From Ruminococcus sp. (GTDB lineage: Bacteria > Bacillota > Clostridia > Oscillospirales > Ruminococcaceae), in contig JAETQO010000006.1 of assembly GCA_021770655.1 (NCBI GenBank), forward strand, positions 1 through 64,000: 64,000 nt of DNA. The letters run 5' to 3'. The notes beneath the pieces were generated by a model. The model saw nothing but the letters and a program-made list of their open reading frames with translations. It was not told where the DNA came from and did no database searches. Below are positions 53,851-62,379 of this stretch, piece after piece; positions within the stretch are counted from its first letter, which is position 1, and each line of letters starts with the position of its first letter. The translations under genes and the position numbers were made by a program.

Positions 53851-54594
53851 TTATTTTTCCTCATTATCAGCAAATTTGTGTATAATAGCCAAATCTTTTT
53901 CGGAAAGCGGGCATTTTTCAAGAAGCTCCGGTCGTTTTCTGTATGTTGAAATAACCGCCTGTTCACGCCTCCATTCGGCAATTTTAGCGTGATTGCCCGA
54001 AAGAAGCACAGTCGGGACCTGTCTGCCGTCCCACACCTCCGGACGGGTATACTGAGGATATTCCAGAAATCCGCTGTAATGACTTTCGTCCTCATAGCAG
54101 TCTGTCTGCGACAGCGTGCCCTCCAGCATTCTCACAACGCAGTCCACAAGCACCAGCGCAGGAAGTTCTCCTCCCGTAAGAACATAATCGCCAATAGAGA
54201 TCTCCTCGTCCACTATCTTGTCGATTATTCTGTCGTCCACGCCCTCATAGTGCCCGCATAATATAAATATGCTGTCAAGCCGTGAAAGTTCCTTGGCTCT
54301 TTTTTGTGTAAGCGTTTTTCCCTGCGGCGACATATAAATAACGTGGGGCTTGGGTTTTCCATCGGTAACAGCCTTGTAGCAGTTGTAAATGGGCTGGCAC
54401 TGCATAAGCATTCCCTGTCGCTCACTGTAGGGAGTATCGTCAACGCGTCGGTGCTTATCTTCAGTATAGTCCCTAATATTATGACATTTTACCGTAAAAA
54501 TATTCTTCGCCCTCGCTCGTCCCACAACACTTTCGGAAAGATAATTTTCCAGCATTTCAGGAAACAAAGTAGCAATATCTATATTCATAAGCAT
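53851..54594 (-). CDS. trmD: tRNA (guanine-N1)-methyltransferase
   Basis: MNIDIATLFPEMLENYLSESVVGRA; DDTPYSERQGMLM; CGHYEGVDDRIID; ISIGDYVLTGGELPA. Confidence 0.95.
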   Translation of the reverse strand: MLMNIDIATLFPEMLENYLSESVVGRARAKNIFTVKCHNIRDYTEDKHRRVDDTPYSERQGMLMQCQPIYNCYKAVTDGKPKPHVIYMSPQGKTLTQKRAKELSRLDSIFILCGHYEGVDDRIIDKIVDEEISIGDYVLTGGELPALVLVDCVVRMLEGTLSQTDCYEDESHYSGFLEYPQYTRPEVWDGRQVPTVLLSGNHAKIAEWRREQAVISTYRKRPELLEKCPLSEKDLAIIHKFADNEEK

Positions 54595-54604
54595 TGTCCC
54601 GATA

Positions 54605-55105
54605 TTACGGGCTTTCCTCCTCTATCATAAATGTTTTTGCAGAAACCATACTGTTCAGCTTTTCCTGAACCGACGCCCCGTCGGTTTCATAATGTTTTAT
54701 CCCGACCCAGACCCCTGCGGCGATAATTACTGCCAATACCAGCACAACAGCCAGAGTTATCATATCAGACCTTCTCTTCTTCGGCTTGTTGCCCTCGTCC
54801 TTATGATAAACTCTCAGGCTTGTCAACATAAAATCCAGCTCCATAGGCGAAAGGCCTCCGCCGCTGAAAGTATTTGCAAGACGGTTAAAGCCGCTGTGCT
54901 TTCTCAGTCTCCGTACAAGCCACTTCTGCTCAGCCCTTTCAGACTTCAGCCGCGGACTTTCGTCAATGTAATCCGTAAAAACCCGTTCAATACAATCCAA
55001 TGATCTTTTTCGGTTCTGAAGCTTGGGATATATAAGACAGAACATACTTCCGCTGTATTTGCGCACAAGCTTTTCAACGTCCTCAAAAGCGCAGAATCTT
55101 ATCAT
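54605..55105 (-). CDS. Sigma-70 region-2-like N-terminal domain fused to a TM segment (hypothetical)
   Basis: FEDVEKLVRKYSGSMFCLIYPKLQNRKRSLDCIERVFTDYIDESPRLKSERAEQKWLVRRLRKH resembles ECF sigma region 2; TM MITLAVVLVLAVIIAAGVWVGI; no region 4. Confidence 0.6.
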   Translation of the reverse strand: MIRFCAFEDVEKLVRKYSGSMFCLIYPKLQNRKRSLDCIERVFTDYIDESPRLKSERAEQKWLVRRLRKHSGFNRLANTFSGGGLSPMELDFMLTSLRVYHKDEGNKPKKRRSDMITLAVVLVLAVIIAAGVWVGIKHYETDGASVQEKLNSMVSAKTFMIEEESP

Positions 55106-55608
55106 TCAAACAAGCCCTCGAGCGGCGTGATCTTCATTACTCCGTTTTCAATGTCCGTTTCGGCAACCACATCAGGAATAGCGGGTATAAGGCGAACCTC
55201 GCCCTTTTCATTTTTGATGTGATAAACGTCGTTCGCCCCCGTTTCGGTCACGTCGGCTATCTCTCCGTAAACCTCGCCGCTGTCTGCGTCCTCCACTCTC
55301 AGACCGATAAGATCCTGTACAAAGTAACAGCCTTCCTCAAGCTCAACGTCATTCCTGTCGATATAAAGCACTCTGTTTCTGAGTTTCTGCGCCTCCTCAA
55401 CGGTGTCTACGCCCTTTACTTTCATCACTACTATATTTTTTGCGACTCTCGCGCGTTCGATCTCCACCGGCGTTCCGCTCTTATAATAAAGCGTGTCAAA
55501 GCCGCATAGAAAATCAGGACTGTCGCACCACGGCTGAACCTTTATCTCGCCCTTTATTCCGAATACGGACACGATCTTACCCGCTTCAAGATATTTTTTC
55601 AGTTCCAT
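55102..55608 (-). CDS. rimM: Ribosome maturation factor
   Basis: LEAGKIVSVFGIKGEIKVQPWCDSPDFL; GCYFVQDLIGLRVEDADSGEVYGEI; LIPAIPDVV. Confidence 0.93.
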   Translation of the reverse strand: MELKKYLEAGKIVSVFGIKGEIKVQPWCDSPDFLCGFDTLYYKSGTPVEIERARVAKNIVVMKVKGVDTVEEAQKLRNRVLYIDRNDVELEEGCYFVQDLIGLRVEDADSGEVYGEIADVTETGANDVYHIKNEKGEVRLIPAIPDVVAETDIENGVMKITPLEGLFE

Positions 55609-56064
55609 TTTTTACCTCCGGATATATTCTGATTTCAGAAATTGCCTAAAAAGTCTTACGGATATTGTAACATATTTTCTTTTTCATTGCAACCGCATTC
55701 AAACCGCCTTTTTTGTGCGTTTTGCCGTATTTACAAAAAGTTTATTAATTACAATTTGGTTACTCTTAAACGAAATTTGACCCAATATTTTGTACAAAAT
55801 AACTATCAAATTTTGTGATTTAACAGAAAATTCACACATTGCAGTCCGAAATGTGTTACAATTTGTAATATGTTGAACCGTAGGCTTGGGTTTGGCTGTG
55901 CGGTAAAAAACTTTTTTGCATATTTTCACTATAAAACACTTGCAAAATCAATCAATTTTTGTTATAATAACAGTAAGCGGACTTTCTGCATTTACATATG
56001 GGATCACTGTGTCCTGCGCGGAAAAAACCAGTCTGAAAATTTTGCAAGTAGAGGGGAATAACTT

Positions 56065-57150
56065 ATGTCAAACAGATTATTTCAAAGCGTAGTTCATCAG
56101 ATGCGCGACACTATCGACTGCGTGATCGGCGTTATCGATGAAACCGCAACAATTATTGCCTGCTCCGAGCTTTCACAGGTTGGCACTACCAACGAGTTCG
56201 TATCTTTGGATCTGGGCGATTCACACGACATTTTTGTTAGAGACGGTTATACCTATAAGCCCTTCGGCGCTCATATGAAGCCGGACTATGCTGTTTTTGT
56301 CGAGGGGACCGACGAAGTTGCCGCTAAATATGCAAGCATTCTCGCAATCACCCTTTCAAGCATAAAGCAGTATTACGATGAGAAATATGACAGAAACAAT
56401 TTTATAAAGAACGTGGTTCTTGACAACGTCCTCCCCGGCGACATTCACGTTAAAGCAAGAGAACTTCATTTCAGCTCCGACGTTTCAAGGGTTGTACTTC
56501 TTATCAGAATCCTTTCATCTAACGATGTTTCGGCATACGACGTAATCCAGAACCTTTTCCCCGACAAGAACAAGGATTTTGTGTTCAACATAACCGAGTC
56601 GGACATCGTGCTTGTCAAAGAGGTCGCTAACGGCGTTGAGTCCAAGGATCTTGAAAAGCTTGCACGTTCTATTTCCGATACCCTTTCAAGCGAGTTCTAT
56701 ACCAGAGTAAACGTTGGTATAGGAACTGTTGTCGAAGGCGTCAAGGATCTGGCAAGAAGCTTCAAGGAGGCGCAGATCGCCCTTGAAGTCGGAAAGGTTT
56801 TCGATACCGACAAAAATATCGTTTCATACGACAATCTGGGCATTGCGAGACTTATCTATCATCTGCCCACGACTCTTTGTGAAACGTTTCTGAAAGAAGT
56901 GTTCAAGAAAGGCTCTATCGAGTCGCTCGATCACGAAACCCTGTTCACTATACAGAAGTTTTTTGAAAACAACCTGAACGTTTCGGAAACTTCAAGAAAA
57001 TTGTTCGTACACAGAAATACGCTTGTGTACAGACTTGAAAAAATCAAAAAACTTACGGGACTCGATCTCAGAGAGTTCGACCATGCGATCATCTTCAAGA
57101 TAGCTCTTATGGTCAAGAAGTATCTGTCCGCTAATCCGGTTAAATTCTAA
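56065..57150 (+). CDS. CdaR/PucR-type HTH regulator
   Basis: N-terminal sugar-diacid-recognition-like domain; C-terminal FFENNLNVSETSRKLFVHRNTLVYRLEKIKKLTGLDLREFDHAIIFKIALMV. Confidence 0.88.
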   Translation: MSNRLFQSVVHQMRDTIDCVIGVIDETATIIACSELSQVGTTNEFVSLDLGDSHDIFVRDGYTYKPFGAHMKPDYAVFVEGTDEVAAKYASILAITLSSIKQYYDEKYDRNNFIKNVVLDNVLPGDIHVKARELHFSSDVSRVVLLIRILSSNDVSAYDVIQNLFPDKNKDFVFNITESDIVLVKEVANGVESKDLEKLARSISDTLSSEFYTRVNVGIGTVVEGVKDLARSFKEAQIALEVGKVFDTDKNIVSYDNLGIARLIYHLPTTLCETFLKEVFKKGSIESLDHETLFTIQKFFENNLNVSETSRKLFVHRNTLVYRLEKIKKLTGLDLREFDHAIIFKIALMVKKYLSANPVKF

Positions 57151-57205
57151 GAGTACCCTTAAGTATGCGGGAACTGTGTTCCCTATAACTAAGGCGGTGT
57201 AAATT

Positions 57206-57892
57206 TTGGTAGAGTTTAAAGATGTGTCCGTGACCTATTCAAGCGGCGTGGACGCTCTGAACAAAGTTAATCTTAAAATCAACGACGGCGATTTCGCTTT
57301 CGTTGTCGGTCCGTCGGGTGCCGGAAAATCCACCCTGATAAAGCTCGTGCTTAAAGAAATAGACGCAACGAGCGGAACCGTAATGGTAAACGGCTTTAAT
57401 CTCAAAAAGCTGAGAAGAAGAAAGATCCCTGCACTTCGCCGCACCATCGGCGTCGTTTTTCAGGATTTCAGACTTATACCCACAATGACGGTGTATGAAA
57501 ACGTAGCTTTCGTGCTGAGAGTTATCGACGCACCTGCAAAATACATAAGAAGCAGAGTTCCCTACGTTATCAGCCTTGTGGGACTTTCCGAAAAAGCAAA
57601 ATCGTACCCTACCGAGCTTTCGGGCGGCGAACAGCAGCGTGTAGCGCTTGCAAGAGCTCTCGTCAACGATCCGCAGCTTATTATTGCGGACGAGCCTACG
57701 GGTAATATCGACCCTGCGCTTTCATATGAAATAGTGGAACTTTTAAAGGGAATAAACGAGTGCGGCACTACCATACTTATGGTTACCCACGAGCATGACC
57801 TTGTCCGCTACTTCGGAGGCAGAATTATCAACATCAACAAAGGCTCTATCGCCTTTGACGAAGTGATAGGAGGCTCCAATGAAAGTAAGTAG
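57206..57892 (+). CDS. ftsE: Cell division ATP-binding protein
   Basis: FVVGPSGAGKSTLIKLVLKE; LSGGEQQRVALARALVNDPQLIIADEPTGNID; TTG start; overlaps ftsX. Confidence 0.95.
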   Translation: MVEFKDVSVTYSSGVDALNKVNLKINDGDFAFVVGPSGAGKSTLIKLVLKEIDATSGTVMVNGFNLKKLRRRKIPALRRTIGVVFQDFRLIPTMTVYENVAFVLRVIDAPAKYIRSRVPYVISLVGLSEKAKSYPTELSGGEQQRVALARALVNDPQLIIADEPTGNIDPALSYEIVELLKGINECGTTILMVTHEHDLVRYFGGRIININKGSIAFDEVIGGSNESK

Positions 57893-58784
57893 TTTCAGAT
57901 ACCTTGTAAATCAAGGATTCAAAGGAATTTGGAAAAACAGAATGATGACCTTTGCTTCTTTCTGTATCCTGCTCGTTTCCCTGCTTATGGTCGGCACATC
58001 AGTGCTGGTGTCCATGAACCTTACGAGAATAATCGGCGGAATCGAGGATAAGAGCGAGGTTATCGTTATTGTAAAAGACGGTACAAGCCAGGCTGATATG
58101 CAAAAGCTTGAGCAACAGCTCAACGAAGTCGGAAATATCAATACCGTAAGCCTTTATTCAAAAGACGAGGCTTGGAAGAATATGCTTGACGATATGACAG
58201 ACGAGGAAAAGGAATTTTTCCAGTATGCCGACGACAATCCTCTGCCGGATACATACAAGGTAACCATTAAGGATATTGAGAAAATGGCCGAAACCACAAC
58301 TCAGGTAGAAACCTTTGATAATGTGGACTCAACCAAGTCTCCGACAGCGTTTGCGGATATACTTATCAGTATAAGACGGATATTTACGATCGTTGCTTTC
58401 GCTATTGTACTTGCATTGGTAATAGTATGTCTTATTATTATTTCCAATACGACCAGAGCAAGCGTTTTTGCAAGACGTAAAGAAATAAATATCATGAAAT
58501 ATGTAGGAGCGACCAACAGCTTTATCAGAATCCCGTTCTTTATCGAGGGTATGATTGTAGGTCTGCTGGCGGCGGCAGGCGCGCTTCTGCTTACTAAATT
58601 CGCTTATGAGGGAGTTTACAACATCTTTAACGATGATTTCAAACTATGGAGTATTCTCGGAGTTCAAAATCTTTATTCCTTTGACTCTCTACTCCTGCCT
58701 GTAGCGGCGTCCTATCTTATTGCCGGAGCGCTTATCGGAGCGATCGGTACTTCTATAAGCACCGGCAAGCATCTTAAAGTATAG
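57879..58784 (+). CDS. ftsX: Cell division ABC permease
   Basis: RYLVNQGFKGIWKNRMMTFASFCILLVSLLMVG; four TMs with a large extracytoplasmic loop. Confidence 0.95.
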   Translation: MKVSSFRYLVNQGFKGIWKNRMMTFASFCILLVSLLMVGTSVLVSMNLTRIIGGIEDKSEVIVIVKDGTSQADMQKLEQQLNEVGNINTVSLYSKDEAWKNMLDDMTDEEKEFFQYADDNPLPDTYKVTIKDIEKMAETTTQVETFDNVDSTKSPTAFADILISIRRIFTIVAFAIVLALVIVCLIIISNTTRASVFARRKEINIMKYVGATNSFIRIPFFIEGMIVGLLAAAGALLLTKFAYEGVYNIFNDDFKLWSILGVQNLYSFDSLLLPVAASYLIAGALIGAIGTSISTGKHLKV

Positions 58785-58814
58785 TAAGAGCATTTATATT
58801 GCCGAAAGAAACAG

Positions 58815-58856
58815 AGGCAGACTAAACGAATCTACACGGGGTTCTTTAGGCTGCCT
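58815..58856 (+). terminator. Terminator-like hairpin downstream of ftsX
   Basis: AGGCAGaCTAAA..TTTAGgCTGCCT followed by TTCTC. Confidence 0.5.
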
Positions 58857-58949
58857 TTCTCATAACAGACATACGGTCAACTCCAAAAAGACAAAATATA
58901 AAAACAACAGGTGTAAAAATTTTAACGCAAATATGCGACGGAGGAAAAA

Positions 58950-60398
58950 ATGAAAACAGGGACAGTTACTATGAAACGTATTCTTGCCTTTTCTATCGCC
59001 GTCATAACTTCAATGACGGTACTTGCAGGAGGCGCTAAACCCGTTCTGAATCAACAGCCGGCTTCGGCGGAAAGCCAGGAGATCAAAGAGAACAAGAACA
59101 AAATCTCCAGCGCCAAAAGTAAAATCAGCGAGCTTGAAGAAAAACAGGCGGAGCTTGACAAAAAAATCAGCAGCACCAAAGACGATATAAACAAAGAAGA
59201 AGAAAATCAGGCCGCGATCCAAGAGCAGATCGAAACCGTTCAGGAAACTATCCTTACGCTTGAGGACTCTATCTCTGATCTTGAAAATGAGATCGCAGGT
59301 CTTGAAGAGGATATAGCTAAGAGCGAGATCAAAATCAAGAACAAAAAAGCCGAGATCGATGAGGGCGTAGACGATTTCAAACAGCGCATGAGAGCAATGT
59401 ACATATCCGGAAGCAGTTCATATTCCGATATTCTGATCGGCGCTACCGATTTTTATGATATGCTTATGAAGATCGAGCTTGTCAAGAGAGTCGCAGACCA
59501 CGATAACACTATGATAGACGGATTGGTGGAACTGAAAGACCAGTACGAGGTTCAGGAGGCGGAACTTGAAAACAGCAAGGCAGAGCTTGAGACCAATAAA
59601 ACCGATCTTGAAGAGCAGAAAACCTATCATCAGGAGCAGAAAGCCAAGCTTGATGAGCTTTATGAGCAAAGTCAAGCCGTTATAGATCAGCTTGAAGCGG
59701 ATAAGCAAGCCTACGAGGAAAACAAGGCTCAGATAGACAAGGAGCAGGCGGACTTTGAAGCCCAGCTGCAAAAGCTTTATAAAGAGCAGGAGGCTATCAA
59801 GGCAAAGGAAGCCGAGGCTGCCAGAAAAGCCGAAGAGGAAAGGCAACGGAAACTGCAGGAGCAACAGCAGCAGCAACAGCAAAGTTCAAACGGCAATTCC
59901 ACTTCCTCCAACGCCGGCGGAAACACTTCCGGCAGCGGTCAAAGTTCAACAAACAACGGCGATTACGGCTATCAGAACAAGAGCCAGTTCACCTGGCCTG
60001 TTCCGGGATATTATCATATTTCCTACGGCGTCGGCTGGCGCTGGGGCGCTTACCATAAGGGTATCGACATATGGTCTCCGGGAATAAGGGGAGCAAAGAT
60101 ATGCGCTTCCGCACCCGGCACAGTCATCCAGGTGAGCAATACCTGCCCGCACGACTACGGAAAGAATTATTCCTGCGGCTGCGGCGGCGGATACGGCAAT
60201 TACTGCATTATCGACCACGGCAACGGCTACTGGACGCTTTACGGACATTCGCAGCATATGAACGTTTCAGTAGGACAGCATGTAGAACAGGGCGAGGTGC
60301 TGGGACTTATCGGCTCGACCGGTCATTCAACCGGCGATCATCTGCATTTTGAGGTGCGTCTGAACGGAGTGGCTCAGAACCCGTCCAATTATGTTTAA
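58950..60398 (+). CDS. Coiled-coil M23 murein hydrolase/activator (PcsB/EnvC-like)
   Basis: Signal peptide, long coiled coil, M23 domain HKGIDIWSP...GYGNYCIIDHGNGYWTLYGH...STGDHLHFEVRLNG. Confidence 0.92.
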   Translation: MKTGTVTMKRILAFSIAVITSMTVLAGGAKPVLNQQPASAESQEIKENKNKISSAKSKISELEEKQAELDKKISSTKDDINKEEENQAAIQEQIETVQETILTLEDSISDLENEIAGLEEDIAKSEIKIKNKKAEIDEGVDDFKQRMRAMYISGSSSYSDILIGATDFYDMLMKIELVKRVADHDNTMIDGLVELKDQYEVQEAELENSKAELETNKTDLEEQKTYHQEQKAKLDELYEQSQAVIDQLEADKQAYEENKAQIDKEQADFEAQLQKLYKEQEAIKAKEAEAARKAEEERQRKLQEQQQQQQQSSNGNSTSSNAGGNTSGSGQSSTNNGDYGYQNKSQFTWPVPGYYHISYGVGWRWGAYHKGIDIWSPGIRGAKICASAPGTVIQVSNTCPHDYGKNYSCGCGGGYGNYCIIDHGNGYWTLYGHSQHMNVSVGQHVEQGEVLGLIGSTGHSTGDHLHFEVRLNGVAQNPSNYV

Positions 60399-60487
60399 GG
60401 TAACACCGCACAACTATTGTGTGCGGAAAATTGGCAAGTTAGACGTACATAAAGCCGTTAGGCGGTAGTTGTGCGGTGCTGCCTTAA
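60395..60487. repeat. MITE-like element copy D (85 bp core 60399-60483, TTAA flanks, inverted orientation)
   Basis: GGTAACACCGCACAACTATTGTGTGCGGAAAATTGGCAAGTTAGACGTACATAAAGCCGTTAGGCGGTAGTTGTGCGGTGCTGCC; the reverse complement matches both ends of B/C with an internal deletion. Confidence 0.85.
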
Positions 60488-60506
60488 TACAGCTACGACT
60501 GTATAA

Positions 60507-60560
60507 GGCAACATCACCTTTTTCCGCATATCTGCACGGCAAAGGTCATGCAATATTGCC
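60507..60560. repeat. Degenerate MITE-like copy adjacent to copy D
   Basis: GGCAACATCACC...GGTCATGCAATATTGCC followed by TTAA. Confidence 0.4.
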
Positions 60561-60591
60561 TTAATAAAACCCAAAGGAGTCTTTTATTTCT

Positions 60592-62034
60592 ATGAATAAG
60601 CTTTACAGCTTTAAAAGGATCTGTACTTGTATATTGGCTTTCGCTGTTACTGCCGGTATTGCCGGCAGCAGCCTGAATACGGCTAATATAACTACGGCGG
60701 AAACCGAAAATCAGTCCTATGCTGAGAACGACGGTTCGGATCAGACTGCTCAGGAGAGCGGCGAGCCTTCGCAAAGCGACGAATCTTCGGCGGACGAAAC
60801 ACAGCAGGAGGAGCAATCCACAGGCTTTGACATAACTCAGTATGCCGAACAGCTGAGAGAAATCTCAAAAAAACAGCAGGAGATAAACGAAAAGCTTGAC
60901 GAATATCAGAAAGACATAGAATCAAAAGAAAAAGAACAGAAGCTCATCAGAGAGAAAATCAACTCTGTAAACGAAGAGATCAAAGTGCTTAACACCTATA
61001 TGACTGCATTGGAATTACAGATAAGCACAAACAAAAGAAATATTGAGAAAAAGCAGCAGGAAATAAGCGAAAGCGTAGAAAGCTTTAAAAAGCGCCTGAG
61101 AACTATGTATATCGCAGGCACAGACAGTTATACCACTGTCTTGCTCGAATCCAACAGCTTCTACGATATACTTATGAGAATGGAGCTTATCAAAAGAGTT
61201 GCGGAACACGACGACTCTATGATAGACGGTCTTGTAAAGCTTAAATCGGAGTATGAGGATCTCCAGAAAGAGCTTGACGAACAGCAGGCCGAATATGATA
61301 AGCAGTATGAACAGTACACCAATCAGAAAGAAGCCCTCAGCAAGCTTTACCGCTCAAGTACCGAGGCTCAGATGGAGCTGAAGGCTCAGCAGAACGAACT
61401 TAAAAAGCAAAATGAGGCATATGAAGCCGAAAGAGAATCCTTTGAAGGCAGTCTTTCAGGAATACTGAAAACCTCGAGCTCAGGAGGAACGGCCAGAGAT
61501 GACGAGGTCGCGGCGACTATGGCGCTGGCAGACGTAAAGCTGGACGAGCTTCACAAGAGCATAAACGATCGCATTGAAAACGGTGACGAGCTTGGAGAAT
61601 ATGAAGCGGATTATTACTTCGCTTGGCCTGTTCCCGGCGCTTACAGCGTTTCTTCGGGAGTCGGTCCGCGCTGGGGGTCTTATCACTCAGGACTTGACAT
61701 TCTCGCCGCTCACGGTACTCCTATTCACGCAAGCTGCAGCGGAACGGTCATAAGAACGAACACTACCTGTACTCACGATTACGGCAAAGAGGGTTCCTGC
61801 GGATGCGGGGGCGGCTACGGCAACTATATAATAATCGACCACGGCAACGAATTTATCACCCTTTACGGACACCTTACCGAAGTCGACGTTGAGATCGGCG
61901 ATCAGGTCAAAAAAGGCGACGTTATCGGAAAAATGGGAAGCACCGGCTTCTCGACGGGCGATCATCTCCACATAGAGATACGTTATCAGGGCTATATCCT
62001 GAACCCTGCTTTCTATCTTGACGTTACGCAGTAA
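60592..62034 (+). CDS. Coiled-coil M23 murein hydrolase/activator, tandem paralog
   Basis: Same architecture as 58950-60398; HSGLDILAAHGTPIHAS...GYGNYIIIDHGNEFITLYGH...STGDHLHIEIRYQG. Confidence 0.92.
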   Translation: MNKLYSFKRICTCILAFAVTAGIAGSSLNTANITTAETENQSYAENDGSDQTAQESGEPSQSDESSADETQQEEQSTGFDITQYAEQLREISKKQQEINEKLDEYQKDIESKEKEQKLIREKINSVNEEIKVLNTYMTALELQISTNKRNIEKKQQEISESVESFKKRLRTMYIAGTDSYTTVLLESNSFYDILMRMELIKRVAEHDDSMIDGLVKLKSEYEDLQKELDEQQAEYDKQYEQYTNQKEALSKLYRSSTEAQMELKAQQNELKKQNEAYEAERESFEGSLSGILKTSSSGGTARDDEVAATMALADVKLDELHKSINDRIENGDELGEYEADYYFAWPVPGAYSVSSGVGPRWGSYHSGLDILAAHGTPIHASCSGTVIRTNTTCTHDYGKEGSCGCGGGYGNYIIIDHGNEFITLYGHLTEVDVEIGDQVKKGDVIGKMGSTGFSTGDHLHIEIRYQGYILNPAFYLDVTQ

Positions 62035-62176
62035 CAAACATAACAAAGATTCGGCAGAACAGCGGCTTTGCTGTTCTGCTTTTTTGTGTTGATTTATTAT
62101 GTGATTCGTTCATGGAAATCAACTTTCAAAATATATCACCAAAATCACTATGATTTATTAAAAACAGCATATGCTT

Positions 62177-62213
62177 GTAGTCTTTCCCCCGCCTACGGCG
62201 GGGGAAAGACTAC
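62177..62213. repeat. Perfect 17-bp-stem palindrome with 3-nt loop
   Basis: GTAGTCTTTCCCCCGCC-tac-GGCGGGGGAAAGACTAC; no T-run follows. Confidence 0.7.
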
Positions 62214-62379
62214 TTAAACTTCTGTATTCTATGCCAAAATGCCATTTAGCCTTAAAGGGAATATTTAACCATGAAAATTGATTTTCGATAATCCGACCTG
62301 TTCCTCTTTACATTACTTGAATTTTGGGGTATAATAAAAATGTAATTTTCCAACCAAGAAATGAAAAGAGGTCACAGTA

